Made by a program: the position numbers and the translations under genes. DNA of 64,000 bases from SHVZ01 sp041906305 (GTDB taxonomy: Bacteria; Pseudomonadota; Alphaproteobacteria; SHVZ01), in assembly GCA_041906305.1 (NCBI GenBank), contig JAYRJL010000003.1, positions 558,001 through 622,000 on the forward strand, read 5' to 3'. The notes below the pieces were generated by a model. The model saw only the letters and a list, made by a program, of their open reading frames with translations. It searched no databases and was not told the origin of the DNA. Below, one piece after another: positions 53,903 to 61,877 of this stretch (the stretch's first letter is position 1; each line of letters starts with the position of its first letter).

Positions 53903-56739
53903 GCCGACACCGCGTCGTCGCAACGCCGGCAGAGCGGCTTGGCGTTGGCGCCGACCTCGGGCAGGACCTTCCAGCAGCGCTCGCAGCGATGGCCGTCTGC
54001 CAGGCCCGGCACGACGGAAACGCCGGCGACGTCGGGCAGGCGGAAGGCGTCCGCGGGTCCCTCTCCGACGACGAGCTTCGCGCCCGACGTGATCGAAATC
54101 TCGGCGAGGTCGAGCCCGACGAGCGCGTCGGCATGTTCCTGCGTCGCATGGACGGTCGGCGCCGCCTGCAACGAGGCACCGATGCGCTTGGCCGCGCGCT
54201 CGAGCTCCAGCGCGCCGGTGACGACGCGCCGGAGATCGCGGATCCGCGCCCATTTCGCCGCCAACGCGTCGTCGCGCCAGGAGGCCGGCACCGCCGGGAA
54301 GACGCGGAGATGCACGCTCTCGCTCTTGTCGTCGGCGACCGCACCGGCACGATTGAGCCATGCCTCCTCGGCGGTGAAGCAGAGCACCGGGGCGAGCCAG
54401 GCGGTCATGCACGAGAGGATGCGGTCCATCACCGTGCGGGCCGCGCGTCGACGCAGGCTCGACGGCTTGTCGCAGTAGAGCGCGTCCTTGCGGACGTCGA
54501 AGTAGAAGGCCGAGAGGTCGACCGCCGCGAAGGCGTGGATCTCGGTGAACAGCGTATGGAAGTCGAAGTCTTCGACCGACTTCCGGACGATCCTGTCGAG
54601 CTCGCCCAGGCGATGAAGCACCCAGCGCTCCAGCTCGGGCATGTCCTTCGCCTCCACCGCTTCGGCCGCCGAGTATCCGTCGAGCGCGCCCAGCAGGTAG
54701 CGCAGCGTGTTGCGCATGCGCCGGTAGTGCTCGGACTGATGCTTCAGGATCTCGGCACCGATGCGGAGGTCCTCCGAATAGTCGGAGCTCACCACCCAGA
54801 GGCGCAGGATGTCGGCGCCGAACTTGTCGATCACCTCCTGCGGGGCGGTGACGTTGCCCATCGACTTCGACATCTTGCGGCCCTGCTCGTCCATGACGAA
54901 GCCGTGGGTCAGCACGGCGTCGTAGGGCGCGCGGCCGCGGGTGCCGCAGGATTCCAGCAGCGACGAGTGGAACCAGCCGCGATGCTGATCCGAGCCCTCG
55001 AGGTAGAGCGAGGCCGGCCATTGCAGGTCGGGGCGCTGCTCCAGGCAGAACGCGTGGGTCGAGCCTGAGTCGAACCAGACGTCGACGATGTCCTTCACCT
55101 GCTCGTAGTCGTCGGGATTGTAGGCATTGCCGAGGAAACGCTTCGGGTCGCTGGTGTACCAGGCGTCCGCGCCTTCGGCCTCGAAGGCCTGGGCGATGCG
55201 GTCGACCACGGCCTGGTCGCGCAGCGGCTGGCGCGTCTTCTTGTCGATGAAGACCGCGATCGGCACGCCCCAGGCGCGCTGGCGCGAGATGCACCAGTCG
55301 GGCCGCTGCTCGATCATCGAATAAAGACGGTTGCGGCCGGTGCCGGGCACGAACCGGGTCTCGTCGATCGACTGCAGCGCGACCTTGCGCAGGTCGTTCG
55401 TCTCCATCGAGATGAACCACTGCGGCGTGTTGCGGAAGATCAACGGCGCCTTCGACCGCCACGAATGCGGGTACGAGTGCACCAGCGATCCCTTGGCGAC
55501 CAGCGTGCCCGCCTCGATCAGCGCCTTGATCACCGCGCCGTTGGCGTCGCCGGTCTTGCCGTCCGGCATGTACACGCGCTTGCCCGCGAACAGCGGCACG
55601 TGGTCGTAGTAGGAACCGTCGTCGCCGACGATCTGCGCCGCCTCGACGCCGTGCTTGCGGCCGAGCTCGAAGTCGTCGACGCCCGCGCCCGGCGCGATGT
55701 GGACGATGCCGGTGCCGGCGTCCGTGGTGACGAAGTCGCCGGCGAACACCTGCACATCGAATTCGTAGCCGTGGCCGCGCAGCGGATGCGCGGTCACCGA
55801 TCCCACGATCTCGCTGCCCTTGAGCTTCGCGGTGACCGCATGCTCGGTGATCTTCGCCGCCGCGACGAAGGCCGGCAGCAGCGCTTCGGCGACGACGAGC
55901 TTCGCGCCTGCTTTGACGAAGGCGCCCTCGCCGACGGCCTTCACCTCGATGACCGCGTAGTCGAACTCCTCGCCGACGGCGAGCGCGCGGTTGCCGGGCA
56001 TGGTCCAGGGCGTGGTGGTCCAGATCACGATCGCGGCGCCGTCGAGCGACGGCTTCGACGGCTTGATGACCTTGAAGACGGTGTGGATCGTCGCCGACTT
56101 ATGGTCGTGATACTCGATCTCGGCTTCGGCCAGCGCGGTCTTCTCGACCACCGACCACATGACGGGCCTGGCACCCTGGTAGAGGCCGCCGTTCATCAGG
56201 AACTTGCCGATCTCGCGCACGATCTGCGCCTCGGCCTGGTACGACATGGTCAGGTAGGGATTCTTCCAGTCGCCCTCGACGCCGAGGCGGCGGAACTCCT
56301 CGCGCTGGATGTCGATCCACTTGTCGGCGAAGTCGCGGCAGACCTTGCGGAACTCGGCGATCGGCACCGCGTCCTTGTCCATGCCCTTGGCGCGATACTC
56401 TTCCTCGATCTTCCATTCGATCGGAAGCCCGTGGCAGTCCCAGCCCGGGACGTAGTTCGCATCCTTGCCCAGCATCTGCTGGGATCGGTTGATGACGTCC
56501 TTCAGGATCTTGTTGAGGGCGTGGCCGATGTGGAGATGTCCGTTGGCGTAGGGCGGGCCGTCATGAAGGATGAACTTCTCGCGGCCGGCGGACTCGCGGC
56601 GGAGCTTCCCCCACAGGTCCATCTCGCTCCAGCGCTTCAGATGCTCGGGCTCGCGCTTGGCGAGGTCGCCGCGCATCGGGAACTCGGTCTTCGGCAGGAA
56701 GACGGTGTTCTTGTAGTCGGTCTTGGTCGCGTCGTTCAT
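53899..56739 (-). CDS. ileS: Isoleucine-tRNA ligase
   Basis: This 946-residue class I synthetase has HIGH as GHLHIGHALNK (about 68-78) and KMSKS as GRKMSKSMGN (about 621-630). It contains the editing domain TTTPWTMPGNRAL, and a C-terminal zinc finger CERCW...CRRC (about 917-940). It charges tRNA-Ile in the cytoplasm. ATG 56739 (MNDATKTDYKNTVFLP) is the family start. It is coupled to lspA downstream and follows ribF by 18 bases, the common ribF-ileS-lspA order. Confidence 0.98.
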   Translation of the reverse strand: MNDATKTDYKNTVFLPKTEFPMRGDLAKREPEHLKRWSEMDLWGKLRRESAGREKFILHDGPPYANGHLHIGHALNKILKDVINRSQQMLGKDANYVPGWDCHGLPIEWKIEEEYRAKGMDKDAVPIAEFRKVCRDFADKWIDIQREEFRRLGVEGDWKNPYLTMSYQAEAQIVREIGKFLMNGGLYQGARPVMWSVVEKTALAEAEIEYHDHKSATIHTVFKVIKPSKPSLDGAAIVIWTTTPWTMPGNRALAVGEEFDYAVIEVKAVGEGAFVKAGAKLVVAEALLPAFVAAAKITEHAVTAKLKGSEIVGSVTAHPLRGHGYEFDVQVFAGDFVTTDAGTGIVHIAPGAGVDDFELGRKHGVEAAQIVGDDGSYYDHVPLFAGKRVYMPDGKTGDANGAVIKALIEAGTLVAKGSLVHSYPHSWRSKAPLIFRNTPQWFISMETNDLRKVALQSIDETRFVPGTGRNRLYSMIEQRPDWCISRQRAWGVPIAVFIDKKTRQPLRDQAVVDRIAQAFEAEGADAWYTSDPKRFLGNAYNPDDYEQVKDIVDVWFDSGSTHAFCLEQRPDLQWPASLYLEGSDQHRGWFHSSLLESCGTRGRAPYDAVLTHGFVMDEQGRKMSKSMGNVTAPQEVIDKFGADILRLWVVSSDYSEDLRIGAEILKHQSEHYRRMRNTLRYLLGALDGYSAAEAVEAKDMPELERWVLHRLGELDRIVRKSVEDFDFHTLFTEIHAFAAVDLSAFYFDVRKDALYCDKPSSLRRRAARTVMDRILSCMTAWLAPVLCFTAEEAWLNRAGAVADDKSESVHLRVFPAVPASWRDDALAAKWARIRDLRRVVTGALELERAAKRIGASLQAAPTVHATQEHADALVGLDLAEISITSGAKLVVGEGPADAFRLPDVAGVSVVPGLADGHRCERCWKVLPEVGANAKPLCRRCDDAVSA

Positions 56740-56757
56740 GTCGTCGTCTCTTGCAGA

Positions 56758-57696
56758 TCAGGAGGCGGCAGCGAGCGCGAGCCGCGCCCGCGCCTGCCGG
56801 CAGTCCTCGGCGATCTGGCGCTTGAGCGCGTCCAGATCGGCGAACTTGGCCTCGGGGCGGAGGTAGTCGATCAGTCTAATTCGCAGCGTCTTGCCGTAGA
56901 GGTCGCCGGCGAAGTCGAGGAGGTGCGCCTCGAGCAGCACGCCGCGGTCTGCGACGGTCGGGCGCACACCGAGCGAGACCGCGGCATCCCGCCAGCGTCC
57001 GTCGACCAGGGCCTGGGCGGCATAGATGCCGAAGGCCGGATGCAGCGTCTGGCCAAGCCTCAGATTCGCAGTCGGGAACCCGAGCTCGCGGCCTAGACGG
57101 TCGCCGCTCTCGACCACGCCCTCGACTTCGAACGGGCGTCCGAGCAGGCGCGCGGCGGAGCGGACGTCTCCTTCCACGATCAGGTGGCGGATACGGGATG
57201 ACGAAAACGCCTCGCCGTCGGCGCCATTGATCTTCTCGACGCGCGTGACGCCGAAACCCCTGGTCTTGCCGGCCTCGATCAGCGTCTCGCCGGTGCCGGC
57301 GCGGCCGCGGCCGAAGCAGAAGTCGTAACCGACGACGACATGGCCGACGCCGAGCGCCTCCACCAGGGTCTTGTCGATGAAGGTCTCGGCGGTGCGGGAA
57401 GCGAAGTCGCGATCGAAGGTCAGGACCACCGCGAAGTCGAGTCCGAGCTCGGCGAGCAGGCGTCGCTTGACCGGCCAAGGCGTCAGGCGGAAGGGCGCCG
57501 AATCCGGCTTGAAGACCGCCTTCGGGTGCGGTTCGAAGGTCAGCACGCCGGCGGGCCGGCCTTCCGCACGCGCACGGCCGGTCGCGGTGCGGATCAGCTG
57601 CGCATGGCCGGGATGCACGCCGTCGAAATTGCCGACGGCGATCACGCCGCCCCTGAGCGGCGGGGGCAGCGCCTCCGGATTCTCGAAAACCTGCAT
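56758..57696 (-). CDS. ribF: Bifunctional riboflavin kinase / FAD synthetase
   Basis: This 312-residue enzyme has the FAD-synthetase part (AVGNFDGVHPGHAQLI near 20-35; VVGYDFCFGRGRAG; SSSRIRHLIVEGDV) and the flavokinase part (GDRLGRELGFPTANL; GIYAA; LLDFAGDLYGKTLRIRLIDYLRPEAKF). It converts riboflavin to FMN and FAD. ATG 57696 gives the normal N-terminus; an upstream in-frame ATG at 57750 adds a nonconserved basic tail. Confidence 0.96.
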   Translation of the reverse strand: MQVFENPEALPPPLRGGVIAVGNFDGVHPGHAQLIRTATGRARAEGRPAGVLTFEPHPKAVFKPDSAPFRLTPWPVKRRLLAELGLDFAVVLTFDRDFASRTAETFIDKTLVEALGVGHVVVGYDFCFGRGRAGTGETLIEAGKTRGFGVTRVEKINGADGEAFSSSRIRHLIVEGDVRSAARLLGRPFEVEGVVESGDRLGRELGFPTANLRLGQTLHPAFGIYAAQALVDGRWRDAAVSLGVRPTVADRGVLLEAHLLDFAGDLYGKTLRIRLIDYLRPEAKFADLDALKRQIAEDCRQARARLALAAAS

Positions 57697-57779
57697 GAAC
57701 GTCCTTCGGCTGCGCGGCTCTTTGTCGTCCGCCGCCGCCTCCGAAGTCAACGCTTTAGGCTGGAAATTCCCATGTGGAA

Positions 57780-58205
57780 TCAGCTCCTCGCCGGCACCAT
57801 GACGATCGCCTCGCCTTCGAGGACGACCTGGTTCCGGACCGAGCAGGTGGTCTGCATCACCACCCGCTTCTTCTCAGGCACGATGTCGGTGATCGTCGCC
57901 GTGGCCGACACCGTGTCGCCGGGACGGACCGGGGCCTTGAACTTGAGATTCTGGCTGAGGTAGATCGCGCCCGGTCCCGGCAGCTTGGTGCCGAGCACGG
58001 TCGAGATGAAGCTCGCCGACAGCATGCCGTGGGCGATGCGGCCCTGGAACATCGTCTCCTTGGCGAACTCCTCGTTCAGGTGAACAGGGTTCGTGTCCCC
58101 GGAGATGCCAGCGAAAAGGACCACGTCGGCCTCGGTGACGGTCTTCGCATAGGAAGCCGACATCCCGACCTTCAGGTCCTCGAGAAAGTAGCCCTGTCCA
58201 TTCAT
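57780..58205 (-). CDS. MaoC-like hotdog-fold hydratase
   Basis: This 141-residue protein has the MaoC/PhaJ hydratase-2 motif with catalytic Asp 37 and His 42 in SGDTNPVHLNEEFA. HGMLSASFISTVLGTKLPGPGAIY follows and FKAPVRPGDTVSA lies further on. It is likely an (R)-specific enoyl-CoA hydratase, connecting fatty-acid oxidation to polyhydroxyalkanoate or other 3-hydroxyacyl pools. Start ATG 58205. It is alone between ribF and the HtrA-like gene. Confidence 0.88.
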   Translation of the reverse strand: MNGQGYFLEDLKVGMSASYAKTVTEADVVLFAGISGDTNPVHLNEEFAKETMFQGRIAHGMLSASFISTVLGTKLPGPGAIYLSQNLKFKAPVRPGDTVSATATITDIVPEKKRVVMQTTCSVRNQVVLEGEAIVMVPARS

Positions 58206-58285
58206 GGCGCACCGCGGGAGGGATATTGCTGCGACGCAATATAATTGCTCTCGCGGGTGCGAACAAGCTTAAGGCACCGGGATGC

Positions 58286-59257
58286 CTAATAAGTAGGCCC
58301 GTTCTTGGCGTAGCTGTAGCGGTCGACCGACGGGACCGTGACGTCGACAAGATCCTGTCCTTTCAGGATCTTAAGCGGAATCGGGGACCCCGCCGGGCCG
58401 ACCGAGAAGATCCGCCGGTAAAAGCTCTCGAGCCCCTCGACCGGCTGGCCGGCGACCGAGACCACAAGATCGCCCGACTTGAGCCCGATCTTCGCCGCCG
58501 GGCTGTCGGGCGAGACCCGGGAGATGAACACCCGTCCCCGGTGCTCCTCCGAGGTGAGACCGAGCCACGGCTTCGGCGGCGTCTGCGGCCGGCCATGCTT
58601 CACCATGTCGTCGAGGATCGGCTTCAGCCGGTCGATCGGCACGAACATGTTGCCAGGCAGATTTCGCTCGCCGCCGCGATAGGCGTCTCCGACGAAAAGC
58701 GAGCCGATGCCGACCAGCCGGCCGTCGCCGCCGAACAGCGCCGCCCCGCCGAACTCGGCGATCGGCGGCGAGGTGAAGATCGCATTCTCGAGCAGATATT
58801 CCCAATAGCCGGCGAACGTGCGGCGCGAGACCACCACGGCTGCGGTCGCCGACTTGTAGCCGCCATGGGTCGCGACCAGCACCTGCTGGCGCTCGGCGAG
58901 GTCCGCCGAGTCGCCGACCTCGGCCGGCTTGACCGGAAGCGGGATCGCGGTGCGCACCAGCCCGAAGCCGGTTTCGTAGTCATATCCGACCAGCGTCGCC
59001 GAAACCGGCTTGCCCGACGGGCCGGTCACGTCGATCTCGCTCGCCTCCTGAACGAGGTAGCCGATGGTGACGATCAGCCCGTCCTTGCCGATGACGACGC
59101 CATGGCCGCGGCGCTCGGTGCCGAGCGTCGAGGCGCTGCGCGCGTTCGGCGGCACCTTGACCTCGACCTTGACGACGGCAGCGAGAATGTCGTCGGCGGG
59201 CTGTGCCGCCGCGGGCCACGAAAAGGCGAGAAAGAGTACCAAGGCTAGGCGGAGCAT
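58286..59257 (-). CDS. HtrA/DegP-like PDZ protein with a lost catalytic triad
   Basis: This 323-residue protein has a signal peptide (MLRLALVLFLAFSWPAAAQP), a chymotrypsin-like domain and one PDZ domain (about 235-315; LKSGDLVVSVAGQPVEG). The catalytic positions do not match proteases. The His site reads IVTIGYLV (Tyr 67), the Asp site reads YETGFGLVRT (no Asp at 97/98), and the Ser loop reads EFGGAALF (169-175) instead of GNSGG. It is therefore predicted to be an inactive periplasmic protein, perhaps a binding or chaperone subunit. Start ATG 59257. Confidence 0.85.
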   Translation of the reverse strand: MLRLALVLFLAFSWPAAAQPADDILAAVVKVEVKVPPNARSASTLGTERRGHGVVIGKDGLIVTIGYLVQEASEIDVTGPSGKPVSATLVGYDYETGFGLVRTAIPLPVKPAEVGDSADLAERQQVLVATHGGYKSATAAVVVSRRTFAGYWEYLLENAIFTSPPIAEFGGAALFGGDGRLVGIGSLFVGDAYRGGERNLPGNMFVPIDRLKPILDDMVKHGRPQTPPKPWLGLTSEEHRGRVFISRVSPDSPAAKIGLKSGDLVVSVAGQPVEGLESFYRRIFSVGPAGSPIPLKILKGQDLVDVTVPSVDRYSYAKNGPTY

Positions 59258-59312
59258 GGACGCCTCCCGTCGGTCGCGAAGACGGATGCTAGACCGATTC
59301 CGCCGCCGCCTG

Positions 59313-59726
59313 TCAGCCGCCCGCTTCTATCCTCGCGTCGAATTGTAGTTCGACCTTCACCCCGTCCGGATCGACGAAGAAGATCTGCTTCCTCGGGCGC
59401 CCGGGAACGTCTCGGCTCTCGAAGGCGATGCCACGGGCCTTGAGGCGCTTGGCCAGTTCCGCCATCCCGCGGGCGGCCAGCGCGATATGGTCGAAGCCCT
59501 GCTCGTCCGATTCGCGACCGCCGCGCCTGCGGGCGCCGTCGTCGCCGACGAGATGCAGGATCGCCCGCCCCCCGGCATAGAGCCAGTGGCCGGGAAAGCC
59601 CAGCGGCGGCCGATCCCCTTCCGTCAGCCCCAGGACCTCCATGTAGAAGGATCGGCAACGGGGGAGATCGGACGTCGTGATCGTGAAGTGGTCCAGGCCG
59701 TCGATCGTGGCGTCGGGTGCAGGCAT
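59313..59726 (-). CDS. VOC-family (glyoxalase-like) protein
   Basis: This 137-residue protein has one vicinal-oxygen-chelate module pair: LDHFTITTSDLPRCRSFYMEVLGL at 11-34 with metal-ligand His 13, a second half with FDHIALAARGMAELAKRLKARGI, and a terminal Glu in GVKVELQF. The family includes lyases, dioxygenases and antibiotic-modifying enzymes, so the substrate cannot be given. The closest look is the small glyoxalase/bleomycin-resistance type. ATG 59726. It is divergent from the next gene. Confidence 0.85.
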   Translation of the reverse strand: MPAPDATIDGLDHFTITTSDLPRCRSFYMEVLGLTEGDRPPLGFPGHWLYAGGRAILHLVGDDGARRRGGRESDEQGFDHIALAARGMAELAKRLKARGIAFESRDVPGRPRKQIFFVDPDGVKVELQFDARIEAGG

Positions 59727-59821
59727 CGAAGGACTCCGGTCGAGTCGTTGGCAACAGGCGAATCATGGTAGCTTTGCCACCGCGTGCCGCAAGCGGCTGC
59801 GAAAGGACGAGGTCCTCGAGG

Positions 59822-60193
59822 ATGAGCGAATACGTCGAGCGCAAGGCCAGGGACGCGCTGGCCCAGGTCGATGGCGATCACCAGCGCGCGGCCGAGCTTC
59901 TGGAGTTGTGGTGCGGCGACGATGCCCGGCTCAAAGGCGCGCTGATCCGCCCGTTCCTGCCGAACATCTGCCGGCTGGCGATCCAGAGGGCGACCGCCCG
60001 CCCGACCAAGTCGGCCCGCGCCAAGATCAAGGGCACCGCGATCGACCTGGTCATCGACGCGCTGCAGGAGAAGGCGGGCAAGCGCCGGGTCGAGCCGGCG
60101 ATTCCGCAGCCGGCACCGAAGCCGGCCGAAGCCTCGGTCAAGCACGCGCGCGCGATGCAGACGCTCGCGTCGGCCTTCAAGAAGAAGAGCTAG
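59822..60193 (+). CDS. Hypothetical protein
   Basis: I do not recognise this 123-residue protein. It is soluble and largely helical: ARDALAQVDGDHQRAAELLELWCGDDARLKGALIRPFLPNICRLAI in the first half, then a Lys/Pro-rich linker and a basic end FKKKS. The ATG at 59822 is the best start; the longer open frame overlaps the VOC promoter. It ends 17 bases before the convergent next gene. Confidence 0.6.
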   Translation: MSEYVERKARDALAQVDGDHQRAAELLELWCGDDARLKGALIRPFLPNICRLAIQRATARPTKSARAKIKGTAIDLVIDALQEKAGKRRVEPAIPQPAPKPAEASVKHARAMQTLASAFKKKS

Positions 60194-60210
60194 AACCTCC
60201 GACGCCGGGC

Positions 60211-60870
60211 TCAGTCGAGCGGCCGGCACTCCTTCGGGCGCGAAGCGAGCATGTTCTCGTACATCGCCTTCAGATACTTCGGATCGGCGCCGATCGCCTT
60301 GGCGTTCGAGCGATGCTCGGCAGTCTGCGCGACGGCAGCGGCGACCATGTGCGGGGTCGCCTCGTCCGGCAGGATCATGAAGCCGCCCTTCTCGAGGTCG
60401 TTGAGGATCGCCTCGGAGGTCTTCGAGAAGCGCCGGTAGGAATTGTCCATCATGCTGACCTGCTCCCGCCGGCCTGGATTCGAGGCGCGGGCGAGCGCCA
60501 TCGACAGGATGTCGGTCGTCAGCTGCGGATCGCGCGTGCCCATCCACGCCTCGACCATCGCCTTCCAGATCGTGCTGACATAGGTGCGGAAGCCGCGCGG
60601 CCCGAGCAGCGAACGGTTGGCCTGGAACGAGGCGTCCGCCTTGCCGACCATCGCTTCCGAGGGGTCGCGAGGGGCAATGGCATAGCCCGAGAGTTCGAAA
60701 GACTTCACGACCGTGCTGGCGTCGGGCTTGTACTTTTCCCACTCGCTGTCGATCAGGAACGAGCCAAGCATGTCGGCGTGCTGGTTCTGCACCCGATTCA
60801 GGAACTTCGCGAATTCTTTCGCAAATACGTCAACGACGCTTGCATTCGGATTTGTAATCTGGCCGCGCAT
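60211..60870 (-). CDS. Hypothetical protein
   Basis: I do not recognise this roughly 219-residue protein. It has no signal peptide and looks mostly helical, with motifs ASVVDVFAKEFAKFLNRVQNQHADMLGSFLIDSEWEKY near the N-terminus and KYLKAMYENMLASRPKEC at the end. ATG 60870 is preceded by AGGGCGG. The N-terminal coding part has lower G+C than its neighbours. It may be lineage-specific. It is divergent from the micro-ORF and two-component unit. Confidence 0.65.
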   Translation of the reverse strand: MRGQITNPNASVVDVFAKEFAKFLNRVQNQHADMLGSFLIDSEWEKYKPDASTVVKSFELSGYAIAPRDPSEAMVGKADASFQANRSLLGPRGFRTYVSTIWKAMVEAWMGTRDPQLTTDILSMALARASNPGRREQVSMMDNSYRRFSKTSEAILNDLEKGGFMILPDEATPHMVAAAVAQTAEHRSNAKAIGADPKYLKAMYENMLASRPKECRPLD

Positions 60871-60873
60871 CAA

Positions 60874-61042
60874 CCGCCCTATTCTGGCCTCGGCGCCTTC
60901 CGCAATTCCGCCCCTAACTTCCGCTCATATCACGGAAATACCAACAAGTACCACACCTTTGCGGGGCCCGCCACGCAAGGCCCCGGCGCAGACCCCGCGG
61001 ATCCATGAAGGGTCTCACGGGGTTCCAGAGGGCGGAAGGATT
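60874..61042. other. Divergent spacer with G+C-rich inverted segments
   Basis: No gene is visible. The segment contains the promoters of the divergent hypothetical gene and the two-component unit. A G+C-rich stretch (TTTGCGGGGCCCGCC, then GGCCCCGGCGCAGACCCCGCGG) can form local stems. GGAAGGA at 61034-61040 is the ribosome site of the first micro-ORF. Confidence 0.4.
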
Positions 61043-61090
61043 ATGATACAGTTCACGGACATTTGCAGTCGATCCACCGGACTGGGATAA
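61043..61090 (+). CDS. 15-residue leader-like micro-ORF
   Basis: ATG 61043 follows GGAAGGA by two bases and encodes 15 residues (MIQFTDICSRSTGLG) ending in TAA. The next ATG follows directly (TAAATG), so translation could pass on. No known leader family matches. It may be a regulatory leader of the two-component operon, or chance. Confidence 0.35.
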   Translation: MIQFTDICSRSTGLG

Positions 61091-61186
61091 ATGCTTCGCA
61101 AGCTCAAAGACCTCTCGGGCCTCGTCGGCGTTTTCGCGGCCGGCGGCATGACCGCGGCGCTCATCGTCGGCCTGCTGGCGCACTAG
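61091..61186 (+). CDS. 31-residue small membrane protein upstream of the two-component system
   Basis: ATG 61091 directly follows the stop of the 15-residue frame. It encodes 31 residues: a basic start MLRKLKDLSGL and one hydrophobic segment (VGVFAAGGMTAALIVGLLAH). This is the shape of a single-pass small membrane protein. The stop lies four bases before the response regulator start, so it would be cotranslated. Small membrane peptides that act on PhoQ-like kinases (for example MgrB and SafA) are a precedent, but homology is not claimed. Confidence 0.55.
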   Translation: MLRKLKDLSGLVGVFAAGGMTAALIVGLLAH

Positions 61187-61190
61187 AACC

Positions 61191-61877
61191 ATGCGCATCC
61201 TCGTCGTCGAAGACGATCCCGAGCTCGGCCCCCACCTCGCCGAGGCCCTGAAGCGCGACGCCTACCAGGTCGAGCTTTCGACCGACGGCGCCGAGGCCCT
61301 GGCCCGTGGCGCCGAGGATGAATTCGACGCGGTCGTGCTCGACCTCGGCGTCCCCACCGTCGACGGGCTTTCGGTGCTGAAGCGCTGGCGGGCCGAACGC
61401 CGCGAGATGCCGGTGCTCGTCCTGACGGCGCGCTCGCGCTGGGGCGACAAGATCGCGGGATTCGAGGCCGGCGCAGACGACTACGTGACCAAGCCCTTCC
61501 AGGTGGAGGAAGTCCTGGTGCGGCTGCGTGCGATCCTCCGGCGGACGGCCGGGGGCGCCAAGGCGGTGCTGCGCTGGAACGACGTGATGCTCGACACCCA
61601 GAGCCATCGCGTCACCAATGCCGGCGACCTCGTCCGCCTCTCGGGCCAGGAGTACAAGATCCTCTCCTACCTGATGCGCAACATGGGGCGGACGGTCTCG
61701 CGCTCGGAGCTGGCCGAGCACATCTACGACCACGCCTACGACAAGGACTCGAACCTGATCGAGGTGTTCATCGGGCGGCTTCGCAAGAAGCTCGGATCCG
61801 ACCTGATCACCACCGTCCGCGGCCAGGGCTACCTTATCTCCCACCCGACCGAACGCGGTGTGGCGGGCACTGCCTAG
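61191..61877 (+). CDS. OmpR/PhoP-family response regulator
   Basis: This 228-residue regulator has the acidic pair in VVEDDPE (5-11), phospho-Asp 51 in VVLDLGVP, Thr/Lys switch residues (VLTARSRWGDK; YVTKPF) and a winged-helix DNA-binding domain (LSGQEYKILSYLMRNMGRTVSRSELAEHIY; VEVFIGRLRKKLG-type recognition helix; TVRGQGYLI). It is closest to PhoP. The next gene, encoding the kinase, overlaps it by 20 bases. Confidence 0.93.
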   Translation: MRILVVEDDPELGPHLAEALKRDAYQVELSTDGAEALARGAEDEFDAVVLDLGVPTVDGLSVLKRWRAERREMPVLVLTARSRWGDKIAGFEAGADDYVTKPFQVEEVLVRLRAILRRTAGGAKAVLRWNDVMLDTQSHRVTNAGDLVRLSGQEYKILSYLMRNMGRTVSRSELAEHIYDHAYDKDSNLIEVFIGRLRKKLGSDLITTVRGQGYLISHPTERGVAGTA

